Part shown: positions 27,601 to 37,174 of the stretch, in pieces
How positions within the stretch are numbered: the stretch's first letter is position 1
How the letters are laid out: each line of letters opens with the position of its first letter
Source of the DNA: Bacteriovoracaceae bacterium
GTDB taxonomy: Bacteria > Bdellovibrionota > Bacteriovoracia > Bacteriovoracales > Bacteriovoracaceae
DNA length: 45,351 bases
NCBI GenBank assembly: GCA_028378565.1
Contig: JAONMX010000009.1
Span: 1-45,351, forward strand
Direction: 5' to 3'
The notes under the pieces: model-generated
Seen by the model: the letters and a program-made list of their open reading frames with translations, nothing else
Told to the model about the DNA's origin: nothing
Database searches by the model: none
Program-made: the position numbers and the translations under genes

Positions 27601-29322
27601 ATGAACGCGTCCTCTTCGGCCTCTATTAAAAATCAAGATTTAAAAGATACTACTCGTGCTAAGAAGTTGTGGTTTAGTTTTATTGTAGATCACTGGAAAA
27701 TCTACCTCTTAGGTTTTTCATCTGTTTTGTTAACGGCCTTTGTTCAAGTTCTCTCAACACGAATAATGGGCTGGATCCTAGACTTCTTTGCAAGTAAAGA
27801 TAGTTTTCCTTTTGAGTTTCTCTATCTCAAACCAAGAAAAGATCAATTTCTCTTTTTATTCAGTATTTTATTAGGGGCGAAAGTTTTTCAGATGATTAGT
27901 AGAGTAGGTTGGCGCCTAACTCTTGGTCGCCAAACCCATAAAGCATCGGCTCAATTAAGAAGAGATATTTGGGACTCTGTAAGAATGTTTCCAGTAAAAG
28001 ATTTAAACTCTCGATTTACAAAAGGAGTGCTCATGAGTTTGAGTACATCTGATGTAAACTCAGCTCGCTTTGTGTATGGCTTTTCTCTGGTGGCCTTAGC
28101 AGATTTTTTATTTCTTGGAATTTTTACACTTGTTACAATGTTTACGATAAACGTTTCTCTTAGTCTTTGGTCGTTAGCGGTTCTTCTTTTCTTGCCTCCT
28201 CTCATTCGTTACTTGAGTAATGCTGAGATTATTCGCTATGGAAATGCTCAAAAATACCTTGGTGAATTTAATGATTTGTGTTCACAAGTCATTGCTACCA
28301 TTAGGCTTCAAAGAGTCACTCAAACCGGTGAGTTTTGGCGTGCTAGAATGATTGAAGAGGCCGATACTTATCGTCATAAAAGATTAGATGCAGTAAATAC
28401 CTCTCTTCTCTATATACCGACGATGGGAGCCACAACGATTATTTCTTTAAGTGTTCTTTTTATTATTGGGATTCAATATGTTCTTGCGGGAAAAATGAGT
28501 ATTGGAGATTTCGTGGCCATGCAAGGATTAGTTTTTCTTTTGCAAGACCCACTTTTTGAGCTTGGATTTATTATTTCTGATTGGAAGAAAGGTATTACTA
28601 GCTTAACAAGTCTTTGCGAGGTTTATGATAATCCTCAAGATAGAGTTTTAAATGCTGATGAGACTATTGAGGTTCATAATGAAAAAGAAACTCTCTATGT
28701 GGAAGGTCTTAAGTTTCAATTTGAAGATAGCGACACGCCACTCTTTGAAAATATTAATTTAAGTTTAGAAAAGGGAAAACGCTTAGGAATTCTTGGACCT
28801 ATTGGTAGAGGTAAATCAACTTTAGTTGATATCCTTTGTGGCCTTAGACGAAACCATGAAGGAGTTGTGCTCTTTAATGGTCATCGCTTTAAGATGTTAG
28901 AACATAATCAGCTTAGAAGTATTATTGGTCACGTTCCTCAAAAGCCATTTCTCTTTGCTGCCAGTATTAGAGACAATATTAAAATTGATAAAGATTTAAA
29001 TGACCAACAGATATGGGAATATTTAAAACTGGCCTGTTTAGACCAAGATATTAAAAACTTTCCTGATGGTCTTGATACGCCACTAGGTGAGTGGGGGATT
29101 AATCTGTCAGGTGGTCAAAAGCAACGGCTAACTCTTGCAAGAGCACTTGCTAGAGCGCCAGAAGTTCTCTTTTTAGATGATTGTCTCTCTGCAGTCGATA
29201 CATTATCTGAAGAAAAAATTCTAAGTAATTTAAATCGTCACTTAAAAGGTAAGACTATTATTTGGGTGGCCCATAGGCAATCAACTCTTAAGTACTGCGA
29301 TGAAGTATTGGAGTTAGGATGA
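27601..29322 (+). CDS. ABC exporter half-transporter with degenerate ATP site
   Basis: 573 residues (TTG at 27598 just before is an alternative). N-terminal six-helix transmembrane domain (~25-310, for example IYLLGFSSVLLTAFVQVL), then an ATPase domain: Walker A GPIGRGKST, Q-loop HVPQKPF, signature LSGGQKQRLTLARAL, Walker B VLFLDD and H-loop VAHRQST. The residue after Walker B, normally the catalytic Glu, is Asp (LDDCLSAVD), so this half has a non-hydrolysing site. Its stop overlaps the ATG of the second half-transporter (ATGA), and the pair will form a heterodimer in the inner membrane exporting an unknown substrate. Confidence 0.92.
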   Translation: MNASSSASIKNQDLKDTTRAKKLWFSFIVDHWKIYLLGFSSVLLTAFVQVLSTRIMGWILDFFASKDSFPFEFLYLKPRKDQFLFLFSILLGAKVFQMISRVGWRLTLGRQTHKASAQLRRDIWDSVRMFPVKDLNSRFTKGVLMSLSTSDVNSARFVYGFSLVALADFLFLGIFTLVTMFTINVSLSLWSLAVLLFLPPLIRYLSNAEIIRYGNAQKYLGEFNDLCSQVIATIRLQRVTQTGEFWRARMIEEADTYRHKRLDAVNTSLLYIPTMGATTIISLSVLFIIGIQYVLAGKMSIGDFVAMQGLVFLLQDPLFELGFIISDWKKGITSLTSLCEVYDNPQDRVLNADETIEVHNEKETLYVEGLKFQFEDSDTPLFENINLSLEKGKRLGILGPIGRGKSTLVDILCGLRRNHEGVVLFNGHRFKMLEHNQLRSIIGHVPQKPFLFAASIRDNIKIDKDLNDQQIWEYLKLACLDQDIKNFPDGLDTPLGEWGINLSGGQKQRLTLARALARAPEVLFLDDCLSAVDTLSEEKILSNLNRHLKGKTIIWVAHRQSTLKYCDEVLELG

Positions 29323-31115
29323 ATCAGAAACAATCTTTTTTAGAAGCTGATGAGCAAGATGATAAGAATATTAAAAAAAATGCTTTAAGCGATGTTAAAA
29401 GTTTCAAATATCTTTTAAAATTTGCAGCACCCTATAAATTTCAATTTATCTTCTCTATTGCGGCCATGATGATGAGTTCTTTTTTCACTCTTTCCTCCGC
29501 TAGATTGATGGGAAGTTTTGTTGAAGACGGTCTTCTTGCTAGAAGCTATAAAGAAAGTGCTTTTTACGCTATTGCTATTGTTAGTGTCTCTGCTTTTTCT
29601 TTTCTTTTTATGTGGCTTGGTCGAAAACTACTCACTAAGTATTCTAGTCTCGCTATTCTTGATATTCGAAAAGTGCTCTTCCAACACTTACAAGTTCTTC
29701 CAATCTTCTTCTACGATACTCAACCACAAGGCCGTGTTGTGACTAGAGTTACACATGATGTGGAAGGGATCGAACAATTCTTCACTTCAACTCTTGGACG
29801 TTTAGTTAGTGCTCTCTTTTTAACGACCATGTCTATATCGGCCATGCTCTTAACAAATTTTTGGTTAGGTCTTGCCCTTGTAGGGTCTGTTTTTCCAGCG
29901 ATTATTTTTATTTATTTTACAAGAAATATTGTGAGAAATGTTAATCGTCGAATGAGTAAGGACTCTTCAGCTCTCAATAGTAAATTAAGTGAGTTCATTA
30001 ACGGTCTTAGTGTCATTCGATCCTTTGGTTTGGAAGAATGGTCTAATGATGAATATGAGGTGGCAGTAAGTACTCATGAGCGTTCTCAATTAGATGCTAA
30101 CTTTCTCTATGGCTGGTCCCGCCCTCTTATTTCATTTCTCTGTACAACACCGATTATTCTCTTAGTTTGGTTTGGTGGTAAAGAAGTATTGGCCGGAACA
30201 ATGGGGGTAGGAGTCTTTGTTGCCTTTGTACGCTATTGTGAAAGGTTCTTTAATCCTATTATGACTCTTGCTAGAGAAGTCCACGTTATTCAACAGGCCT
30301 TTACATCAGCAGAGCGTGTGGTTTCTTTTCTTGAACATAAACCAGAAGAAAGTGTACTCGGTATCAATGGTTTGATTAAAGATGAGCATACAATGCAGGG
30401 AAGAATTGATTTTGATAATGTGTGGATGTCTTACAATGAAGAAGATTGGATTCTAAAAGGCTTAAATTTCTCAATTAAGGCCGGTGATAAAATCGGTCTT
30501 GTAGGGAGAACAGGTTGTGGTAAATCAACTACGGTAAATCTTATTTCTCGCTTATATGAGTTCCAAAAAGGAGATATCCTAGTTGATGGAGTAAGTATTC
30601 GACTTTTTAATCGTGAATACTTACGTTCTATGATTGGTTTTGTGGCCCAAGACCCTGTGCTCTTTAGAGGTTCTTTTGCTCAGAATTTATCACCTATGAA
30701 AAATGTTTCTAAAGAAGAAATTCTCTATCAATGTGATACCACTGGCCTTTCAAAAATAATGCATAAGAATGGATTTACTCTCGATACAGAAATTTTCGAA
30801 GGTGGATCAAATCTAAGTGTTGGAGAGAGACAATTAGTTGCTCTGACTCGAATTTTGATTAATAACCCAAAGATATTAATTTTAGATGAGGCCACTGCTA
30901 ATATTGATCCTGCTTATGAAAAAATTATTCATGAGGCCATTAATAAAGTAATGGTAGGCAGAACATGTTTAATGATTGCTCACCGTTTGGCCACCATTGA
31001 ACATTGTGATCGAATTTTTGTCTTTGATGAAGGACGCTTAGTAGAAGAGGGGAGCAGAGAAGAACTCTTTAATTTAAAAGGTTACTTCCATAACCTTCAT
31101 ACAGCTCAATTCTAA
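29319..31115 (+). CDS. ABC exporter half-transporter, catalytic half
   Basis: 598 residues. Transmembrane domain ~35-330 followed by an ATPase domain: Walker A GRTGCGKST, Q-loop FVAQDPVLF, signature LSVGERQLVALTRIL (atypical; LSGGQ is usual), Walker B ILILDEA with the catalytic Glu intact, and H-loop IAHRLAT. Walker A/B here pairs with the canonical LSGGQ of the partner to make the active site, while the partner's Asp pairs with this protein's altered signature to make the degenerate site. Starts inside the partner's stop codon; co-translated. Confidence 0.92.
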   Translation: MNQKQSFLEADEQDDKNIKKNALSDVKSFKYLLKFAAPYKFQFIFSIAAMMMSSFFTLSSARLMGSFVEDGLLARSYKESAFYAIAIVSVSAFSFLFMWLGRKLLTKYSSLAILDIRKVLFQHLQVLPIFFYDTQPQGRVVTRVTHDVEGIEQFFTSTLGRLVSALFLTTMSISAMLLTNFWLGLALVGSVFPAIIFIYFTRNIVRNVNRRMSKDSSALNSKLSEFINGLSVIRSFGLEEWSNDEYEVAVSTHERSQLDANFLYGWSRPLISFLCTTPIILLVWFGGKEVLAGTMGVGVFVAFVRYCERFFNPIMTLAREVHVIQQAFTSAERVVSFLEHKPEESVLGINGLIKDEHTMQGRIDFDNVWMSYNEEDWILKGLNFSIKAGDKIGLVGRTGCGKSTTVNLISRLYEFQKGDILVDGVSIRLFNREYLRSMIGFVAQDPVLFRGSFAQNLSPMKNVSKEEILYQCDTTGLSKIMHKNGFTLDTEIFEGGSNLSVGERQLVALTRILINNPKILILDEATANIDPAYEKIIHEAINKVMVGRTCLMIAHRLATIEHCDRIFVFDEGRLVEEGSREELFNLKGYFHNLHTAQF

Positions 31116-32302
31116 TTTAGTGATTTCTGTCGATAAACAAAGGCCTTACCTCTCTCATAAGTTATATTTTGAGAGCTCGGTCTTTTTCTTGTGCTGATAT
31201 GAGCACCTTTAGTTTTAGCTTCTTTTAACATTTTAGATAATGTTTTACCTAATGCTTTTCCAAGTAAAGGTGGAACAGCATTACCAATTTGTCTCCACTG
31301 TGCTGATATAGGTCCTGCGAACTTAAAATCATTCGGAAATGATTGAATGGCCGCGGCTTCTCTGGCCGTTAAGTAGCGATCTTCAACTGGGTGATAGTAA
31401 CTATGTCTATGAGTCATAATCGTTGGACCAGGCTTTGAGCGATCGAGTCTTTGGTACTTACATTGTCTGAAACGATTTTCTGGTATTGTTTCCCAATCTA
31501 CATTGAGTTTAAGTGATTTAGTGAAGTATTTTTTTTCATCTTTTTCATAACGGATCCCTGCACCTTCAGGGATTCTTTTGATTCTTTTTAAATCTAGCTT
31601 GTTTTTTATTTGTGCACTTTCAATATCATGATTAAGAATTTCGCCTTTCTTCGTTTTTAAATTACTGAAGGCCTGCCCAATGGTTACAGCGGGTCTGTAA
31701 GTATTAACCATTAAGGTATCATGGGTTTCTTTTGGAAACTCAGGCATATCATTTATTCTTGAGCCGATAATAATCGTTCTTCTTCTTTTTTCAGGAACGC
31801 CGTATTGCTGAGAGCTCATTACTTTTACATTTAAGTTATAGCCTAGCTTATGAAACTCTTTGAAAATGCTTTTAAGGGTCGACTCATTTTTCTTGGCCAC
31901 AAGTCCTGTAACATTTTCTAAAATTATATAATATGGTTTTGTAACTCTAACGAGTCTTACAAATTGCATGAAAAGAGCATTTCTCTCATCTTTAGGATTA
32001 CCTAGCCCTACAGTTGAAAAGCCTTGGCATGGTGGCCCACCTACAACCGCATGGATTGGTTTATTACCGGTGAGTTTTTCTAGTTTTGCTTTTGTTAGTT
32101 TTGAAATGTCACCACAGTAAGTATTGGCCTTCTTATGATTAAGAGAGAAGGTTTCCATGGCATATTTATCAATATCGACACCAAGTAAGCATTGATGGCC
32201 TACCATTTCGAGTCCACAAGAAAGTCCGCCTGCACCGCTAAAAACATCAATAAAGTTTAGCTTATTAGGAAGTACTTCTTTCTTATTTTCATTTTTAGGC
32301 AT
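31112..32302 (-). CDS. DNA cytosine-5 methyltransferase, orphan
   Basis: 396 residues. Transfers a methyl group from SAM to C5 of cytosine in a DNA motif. Ordered motifs: I VFSGAGGLSCGLE, IV GGPPCQGFSTVG (catalytic Cys in PCQ), VI ENVTGL, VIII GVPEKRRRTIIIG, and C-terminal IX/X RDLTAREAAAIQSFP-type sequence (RYLTAREAAAIQSFP, WRQIGNAVPP). The target-recognition region between VIII and IX is about 120 residues. No restriction endonuclease is visible on either side, so it is an orphan methylase or a solitary antirestriction/regulatory enzyme. Convergent with the ABC gene, overlapping it by 4 bases. Confidence 0.92.
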   Translation of the reverse strand: MPKNENKKEVLPNKLNFIDVFSGAGGLSCGLEMVGHQCLLGVDIDKYAMETFSLNHKKANTYCGDISKLTKAKLEKLTGNKPIHAVVGGPPCQGFSTVGLGNPKDERNALFMQFVRLVRVTKPYYIILENVTGLVAKKNESTLKSIFKEFHKLGYNLNVKVMSSQQYGVPEKRRRTIIIGSRINDMPEFPKETHDTLMVNTYRPAVTIGQAFSNLKTKKGEILNHDIESAQIKNKLDLKRIKRIPEGAGIRYEKDEKKYFTKSLKLNVDWETIPENRFRQCKYQRLDRSKPGPTIMTHRHSYYHPVEDRYLTAREAAAIQSFPNDFKFAGPISAQWRQIGNAVPPLLGKALGKTLSKMLKEAKTKGAHISTRKRPSSQNITYERGKAFVYRQKSLN

Positions 32303-32414
32303 ATTTTGTGTAACTTGTTGTGTGTTGAGTTTATGATTAATATTATCAAGTTTTTAGAAGCTACTTGTCAACATATAGGTTATTGATTTTGTTTCATAAA
32401 TGGCGGTTATTTGG

Positions 32415-33116
32415 TTAGGCGCTTTCTTTTTTTGTATCGTTAAAATTAACAAAAATCAGATGGCCATCATTCGATTGTGCATCGCTTTCTTTGATAATTT
32501 TACCTTTGTGCCTAATAGTCTCAATTCTAAATTGATTTTGATCATTACGATTAACCATTTTATTGGCCATGGATTCCCAATATTGAGTGTAGTCTGTAGC
32601 AATGAGAACAATTTGTCCTGTGGTGACAACTTGGTATTGAAGAGCATTCGTGAATATTTCAAGGTTCTTCTTATTGAGGTATTTTTCCGGACACTCAAGT
32701 AGTAGAAATTTAGAAGGTCGAAGAAGCCCTTTTGTAAGAGCTGCTAGTTTCTTTGTTTGTAGATCCACCTGGCTTGGGAATTCATCCAGTAAAGTTATGT
32801 TTTGAAAGAGATCAATGAGGTGGCCATTACCACTTCTTTTTAAGAAGTTACTTAATTGAAATTCTTTTGATTCTGAAAATGATGTAGGGATTGAATCTAA
32901 ATAGATATTTTCTCTTAAAGTAAGACCTTCGAGTAATGTTGCATCTGAATCAATATAACTGAATTTTAAAGGTCTTCTTACATCATGTGTATGAAGAAAG
33001 TGAATGAAGTCTTTTAAGAGAGAGCGGTCTTTCTTAGATGAGAAGTTTTCATCCAATGGAAATAGGAATGTATCTTTTTCATTAATTTGATTAATAGGCT
33101 TTACATTACTTTCCAT
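32415..33116 (-). CDS. ABC-ATPase-like protein without a Walker A motif
   Basis: 233 residues. From residue ~65 the sequence resembles the second half of an ABC ATPase: LLEGLTLRENIYLD (Q-loop-like region), Q.KLAALTKGLLRPSKFLLLECPEKYLN (position of the ABC signature, Walker B and D-loop), and IVLIATDYTQYWESMANKMV (H-loop region with Thr-Asp instead of Ser/Thr-His). The N-terminal ~60 residues contain no GxxGxGKS/T P-loop, the LSGGQ signature is lost (only Q..KLAAL remains) and Walker B lacks the DE pair (ECPE). It cannot be a conventional ATPase; perhaps a regulatory or structural partner. Upstream of the methyltransferase gene on the same strand. Confidence 0.6.
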   Translation of the reverse strand: MESNVKPINQINEKDTFLFPLDENFSSKKDRSLLKDFIHFLHTHDVRRPLKFSYIDSDATLLEGLTLRENIYLDSIPTSFSESKEFQLSNFLKRSGNGHLIDLFQNITLLDEFPSQVDLQTKKLAALTKGLLRPSKFLLLECPEKYLNKKNLEIFTNALQYQVVTTGQIVLIATDYTQYWESMANKMVNRNDQNQFRIETIRHKGKIIKESDAQSNDGHLIFVNFNDTKKESA

Positions 33117-33265
33117 TTATTACTCCTCGTCTCTCTTATTTTACCTTTTCAGAAGCTTTGCTTTTCGGTTTTTTGACATAGGCAAATATTTCCCTTCCAC
33201 AATGGTTGAGGATCGTAATTCTGACGAGTTATAATAGTTTTATAACCATAACAATGGCCGACTAA

Positions 33266-34498
33266 ATGAGTTCACAAAAGAAACAAAAAATACTGGTAGC
33301 AATGACAGGTCGAATAGACAGTACCATCGCTGCGTATTTACTTAAAAAGCAAGGTCATGATGTTATTGGGATAGGGATTGTATTTGGTCGATCTCCATCA
33401 GAACAAGAAGAAAATAAGAGTAAAGCAGAGTTTGTTGGCGTCTATCAGTTAAATGATGTTGATAGTGTGAAGAAGATTTGTCAGCAAATAGATATTCCTT
33501 TTTACGCTGTTGATGCTACTAAAAAATATCAAGCAAGAATAACGGATCAGCTCGTTGGAGCTCGGGTTGGTGGACTTCTTTTTAGTCCCAAGGTTCATTG
33601 TAATAAATTAATTTTTGAAACTCTTATCGAGAAAATGAAAAAGCTAGGAGCTGATGCAATCGCGAGTGGACACTATTCAAAGGTGATTAAAAACTTAAAT
33701 AATGGTGATTACAATGTATATGTTGCTAATGATGTTGAACAGGATCAAAGTTACTTGCTCTCTCAATTAAATCAAGAACAATTATCCAAAGTCATTTTTC
33801 CACTGGCTGAGATGAGAAAGAAAGAAGTAGAGAAAGTAAGAGAAATGATAAGTGTTAAAGTTCTTCCTCCTTATAATGGCATTAAAGACATTATGAAACA
33901 CCCTAAAATGGTTGCGTTTGTTAATGAAAACATTTCTCAAAAGCTAGTTAAAGAAGGACCGATTATTGAATATAAAAATGATTCTGTTATGGGGGATCAT
34001 AATGGAATTCATCATTTTTTCCTAGGAGAGAGTGATTTAAAAACGAAACAGGGTACAATGCTTGATAAGTCCCTTATTGTTTCCAAAATCAATTATAAAG
34101 GTGGGGTTGTCTATCTTTCTTATCGTGATGACCTTTCTTATAGATATGTTATTTTAAAAAATATTGCCTACAATGGTGTTTTTGATTTAACAAAACCTAT
34201 AGAAGTTTATTATCAAAAAGAAGAGTTCGGAAAAAAAGAAAAAGCAATATGCTATTTAAAAAATAATAATACGGCAATGCTTGAGTTAAGCGAAGCTTCG
34301 GATGGACTCCTTTTTCATGGTCAATTTATTACCCTTTTTAATAGGTCAGGTCTCGGTGGTAAAGTCATAGGAGGCGGGGAGGTTCAAAACTCAGGCCTGT
34401 TAAAAGACGGTGTTCTACGTTCTCTTCCTGAAAAAAGTGATGATAAAGAGGATGAAGATGGTGCCGAACAAGTGGATATATATGAATTTAAATTCTAA
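33266..34498 (+). CDS. Divergent MnmA paralogue
   Basis: 410 residues, aligning throughout with tRNA 2-thiouridylase MnmA but with altered active-site motifs. The PP-loop is AMTGRIDSTIAA instead of SGGVDSSVAA. The catalytic first cysteine is kept (SPKVHCNK, Cys112, aligned to Cys109 of the true enzyme at 35666), but the second (STGIC) is missing: the equivalent segment is NGIKDIMKHP. Retained pieces include GADAIASGHYSK, the DQSYLL segment and a C-terminal beta-barrel-like region. The canonical mnmA lies 1.2 kb downstream, so this copy is a specialised or degenerate paralogue, not the housekeeping enzyme. Confidence 0.8.
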   Translation: MSSQKKQKILVAMTGRIDSTIAAYLLKKQGHDVIGIGIVFGRSPSEQEENKSKAEFVGVYQLNDVDSVKKICQQIDIPFYAVDATKKYQARITDQLVGARVGGLLFSPKVHCNKLIFETLIEKMKKLGADAIASGHYSKVIKNLNNGDYNVYVANDVEQDQSYLLSQLNQEQLSKVIFPLAEMRKKEVEKVREMISVKVLPPYNGIKDIMKHPKMVAFVNENISQKLVKEGPIIEYKNDSVMGDHNGIHHFFLGESDLKTKQGTMLDKSLIVSKINYKGGVVYLSYRDDLSYRYVILKNIAYNGVFDLTKPIEVYYQKEEFGKKEKAICYLKNNNTAMLELSEASDGLLFHGQFITLFNRSGLGGKVIGGGEVQNSGLLKDGVLRSLPEKSDDKEDEDGAEQVDIYEFKF

Positions 34499-35630
34499 AA
34501 TTTTTTTAATCTTTTTACTATCGTTTCAAGATGTATATGCTTTTTCTCTTCGTAAAAGTGAAAAACGTCCAGAGAGCGTTATCGCATTAAAACAGACTAT
34601 TAATAAATATCCAAAATCTAAGTTGATTAAGAACCTTCGAGAATTTATTAAATGTTGCAATCCTAATCGCATGGTAGGAACTCCTGGTCACGAAAATGCT
34701 TCTGTGCAATTGATAAAGCAGATTAAAGAATTTGATAAGAATAACAGTGGGCTCGTTTATGTGGATAATTTTGTACCAGATTTAAATAGTGCTATTAAGT
34801 TATATCAAAACGACTTTGATAATTTAGTTGAAGGCAAAATACCTAAAAGTAATCCAGAGTATAAAAAATGGAAAACAATGACTGATCAAATGGTCAATGA
34901 ACTGAATAAAAGAAAAGGTATCAAGGGTAAGAATATAATATGGGAGAAGAAGGGTTATTTAAACCCTGATGATATTATTGTTGTGGGGGCTCACTTTGAT
35001 AATATTGGACATGATAAGAAAACATTTAAAATTAAGACAGACTCCTTTCTTCCTGGTGCTGATGATAATGGTTCAGGTGTTGCGATTGCCTTATCACTGA
35101 TCGATATTCTTTCTAAAATGGATTCACCTAAAACTATTCGAGTTGTATTTTTTGACTTTGAAGAATTTGGTTTTCTTGGCTCAAAAGCATTTGTAGAAAA
35201 ATACAAAGACGAATTTAAAAGAAAGAATTTTGTCGGCATGATTAACCTTGAAATGCTAGGAACTGATACCGTTGATAATGACTCTGAAAAGAAAAAAGGA
35301 AATATGAAGGCCTATATTAGAAAGAACGGCGAAAGTGGATATCAAAGTGATTTGAAACTAGCGAAACGTCTTACTAATACAGGTAAGCAAATGACTTTTT
35401 CTGTAGATTTTGAGATTGGGCCGAACGGTTTTAATCAATCTGATCATATCAATTTCTGGGATAATGGGTTCAATGCCGTTACCTTCTCTCAAAACTGGGA
35501 GAGTGACTTTAATCACAAGGGTTATCATTCAGAAAATGATTTTGTTGAAAGACTTAATTTTACGACCCTCTACGGCTCATTTCAATACATCTCGGGAGCT
35601 ATTATTGGTCTCTCCTATGACTTTCTCTAG
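34482..35630 (+). CDS. Secreted M28-family zinc aminopeptidase
   Basis: About 382 residues from ATG 34482 (the frame extends to 34410, but the stretch after 34482 gives a proper signal peptide, KIFLIFLLSFQDVYA, and the upstream part lies inside the preceding gene). M28 zinc-ligand motifs in order: VVGAHFDNIG (His, Asp), GADDNGSGVA (bridging Asp), FDFEEFGFLGS (catalytic Glu and ligand Glu), MINLEMLG and the late HSENDFVERLNF (His). A large insertion rich in Lys at ~100-150 separates the N-terminal segment from the catalytic core. Overlaps the MnmA paralogue by 17 bases. Confidence 0.88.
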   Translation: MNLNSKIFLIFLLSFQDVYAFSLRKSEKRPESVIALKQTINKYPKSKLIKNLREFIKCCNPNRMVGTPGHENASVQLIKQIKEFDKNNSGLVYVDNFVPDLNSAIKLYQNDFDNLVEGKIPKSNPEYKKWKTMTDQMVNELNKRKGIKGKNIIWEKKGYLNPDDIIVVGAHFDNIGHDKKTFKIKTDSFLPGADDNGSGVAIALSLIDILSKMDSPKTIRVVFFDFEEFGFLGSKAFVEKYKDEFKRKNFVGMINLEMLGTDTVDNDSEKKKGNMKAYIRKNGESGYQSDLKLAKRLTNTGKQMTFSVDFEIGPNGFNQSDHINFWDNGFNAVTFSQNWESDFNHKGYHSENDFVERLNFTTLYGSFQYISGAIIGLSYDFL

Positions 35631-35665
35631 TTGAATAACACTAGAATCTTTGCTAAAACTCTCTT

Positions 35666-36820
35666 ATGAATAATTGGTTTCACCCTGATGAAATTACCGG
35701 AAAAACTGTCGTTATTGGAATGAGTGGCGGCGTCGATTCCTCTGTTTGTGCAGCTTTATTAAAAGAAGCTGGTTGCAATGTTATTGGTCTTTTTATGAAA
35801 AATTGGGAAGACCTTGACGAAAATGGCGTTTGCAATGCTAGCAAAGATTATAAAGATGTCATTAAGGTCTGTGAAAAGTTAGATATACCTTATTACAGTG
35901 TTGAGTTTGTTAAAGAATACCGTGAAAACGTCTTCCATCATTTTGTAGAAGAATATAAAGCCGGTCACACTCCTAATCCAGACATTCTCTGTAACCGTGA
36001 AATTAAGTTTAAAGTATTCTTTGATAAAGCAATGGAGCTTGGTGCTGATTTTTTGGCCACTGGACACTATTGTCAAAACATTATTTCTGGCGAGAGAAAT
36101 CGTTTAGTTAAAGGTAATGATCAAGGTAAAGATCAAACATACTTTCTTTACACAATTAAAGAAAAGATTTTAGAAAAAGTACTCTTTCCTATAGGGCATC
36201 TTCAAAAATCTGAAGTAAGAGAAATCGCCCAGAAATATGATCTTGCAACGAAAAACAAGAAAGACTCAACAGGTATTTGCTTTATAGGTGAAAGAAATTT
36301 TAAAAACTTCCTTTCGCAATATATAGACTTTAAAGAAGGAAATTTTGAGACTCTTTCGGGAGAGGTTGTAGGACGTCATACTGGAAGTGCTTATTATACC
36401 ATGGGACAACGTAAAGGTCTCGGTCTTGGTGGTCAAGGTGAGCCTTGGTTTGTGGTTGGAAAAGATATTGAAAAAAACATTGTGATAGTTGAAAGAGGTG
36501 AGAATCACCCTGCACTTTTTGCTGATGAACTTTGGGCCAACGAGCTAGAGTGGGTATCAGGTGAGCTTGATGAAAAGCTTCCTTTAAAATGTCGAGCAAA
36601 AATTCGCTATCGACAAAAAGATCAAAGTTGTACCCTTCATAGTATTCAGGATGGGGTCGCTCACATCACATTTGATGAATCTCAACGTTCTATTACCATA
36701 AGACAATCTATTGTTTTTTATAAAGAAGAAGATGGCTTAAATATTTGCTTAGGTGGTGGGATGATTTCTAAGTGTGGACAAACTCACTATGAAAAATCTA
36801 TTTCTCACCCCAAAGCTTAG
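35666..36820 (+). CDS. mnmA: tRNA-specific 2-thiouridylase
   Basis: 384 residues. Adenylates and thiolates U34 of tRNA-Lys, -Glu and -Gln to 2-thiouridine. All hallmarks are present: PP-loop GMSGGVDSSVCAALL, the first catalytic Cys109 in PNPDILCN, the second Cys205 in DSTGICFIG, GADFLATGHYC, QTYFL, and the substrate-binding/C-terminal domain MGQRKGLGLGG and KIRYRQ. Length is near the family norm of about 370. It lies 35 bases after the M28 gene; the small Cys-rich gene on the other strand overlaps its last 23 bases. Confidence 0.95.
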   Translation: MNNWFHPDEITGKTVVIGMSGGVDSSVCAALLKEAGCNVIGLFMKNWEDLDENGVCNASKDYKDVIKVCEKLDIPYYSVEFVKEYRENVFHHFVEEYKAGHTPNPDILCNREIKFKVFFDKAMELGADFLATGHYCQNIISGERNRLVKGNDQGKDQTYFLYTIKEKILEKVLFPIGHLQKSEVREIAQKYDLATKNKKDSTGICFIGERNFKNFLSQYIDFKEGNFETLSGEVVGRHTGSAYYTMGQRKGLGLGGQGEPWFVVGKDIEKNIVIVERGENHPALFADELWANELEWVSGELDEKLPLKCRAKIRYRQKDQSCTLHSIQDGVAHITFDESQRSITIRQSIVFYKEEDGLNICLGGGMISKCGQTHYEKSISHPKA

Positions 36821-37022
36821 GATCATTTAGGTCGAGGTCTTTCTTGCTTGTTTTCTTGACCCTTTCACCATAGGCCATACATTCACTACCAGTTTCACGC
36901 TTCACAACCTGTGTCGGAAAACTAGCACTTACAAATCCATAGAAACGACACCCTCTAGGGCTTCTTTCATCATAAGTACTATAATAATGTTTGCACTTCA
37001 GACAATTAGGTCTTTCACTCAT
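36798..37022 (-). CDS. Small Cys-containing protein, unknown
   Basis: 74 residues. Four cysteines, CLKC near the N-terminus, then RGCRFYGF and SECMAYGE, arranged like a small zinc-binding fold (C-x2-C ... C ... C). Similar short CxxC proteins are common in proteobacteria but I cannot name a family. Convergent with mnmA, with a 23-base overlap of coding regions. Confidence 0.6.
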   Translation of the reverse strand: MSERPNCLKCKHYYSTYDERSPRGCRFYGFVSASFPTQVVKRETGSECMAYGERVKKTSKKDLDLNDPKLWGEK

Positions 37023-37174
37023 ATTTAAATTGTAAAATTAGCAAGAATTTCGATCAAGAGAGCAAACTCATCCGAACTGTCTAAATATTAAGCACCTAAG
37101 GTATCAAAATGACAGCAATGAAGCTTATTTAGGCCCTAAGTCACTGATATCATAGTCTATTTAGACTCACATTC

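Noticed and set aside
33266-34498. A second functional mnmA
   Set aside because: Altered PP-loop and missing second catalytic cysteine; canonical mnmA is the gene at 35666.
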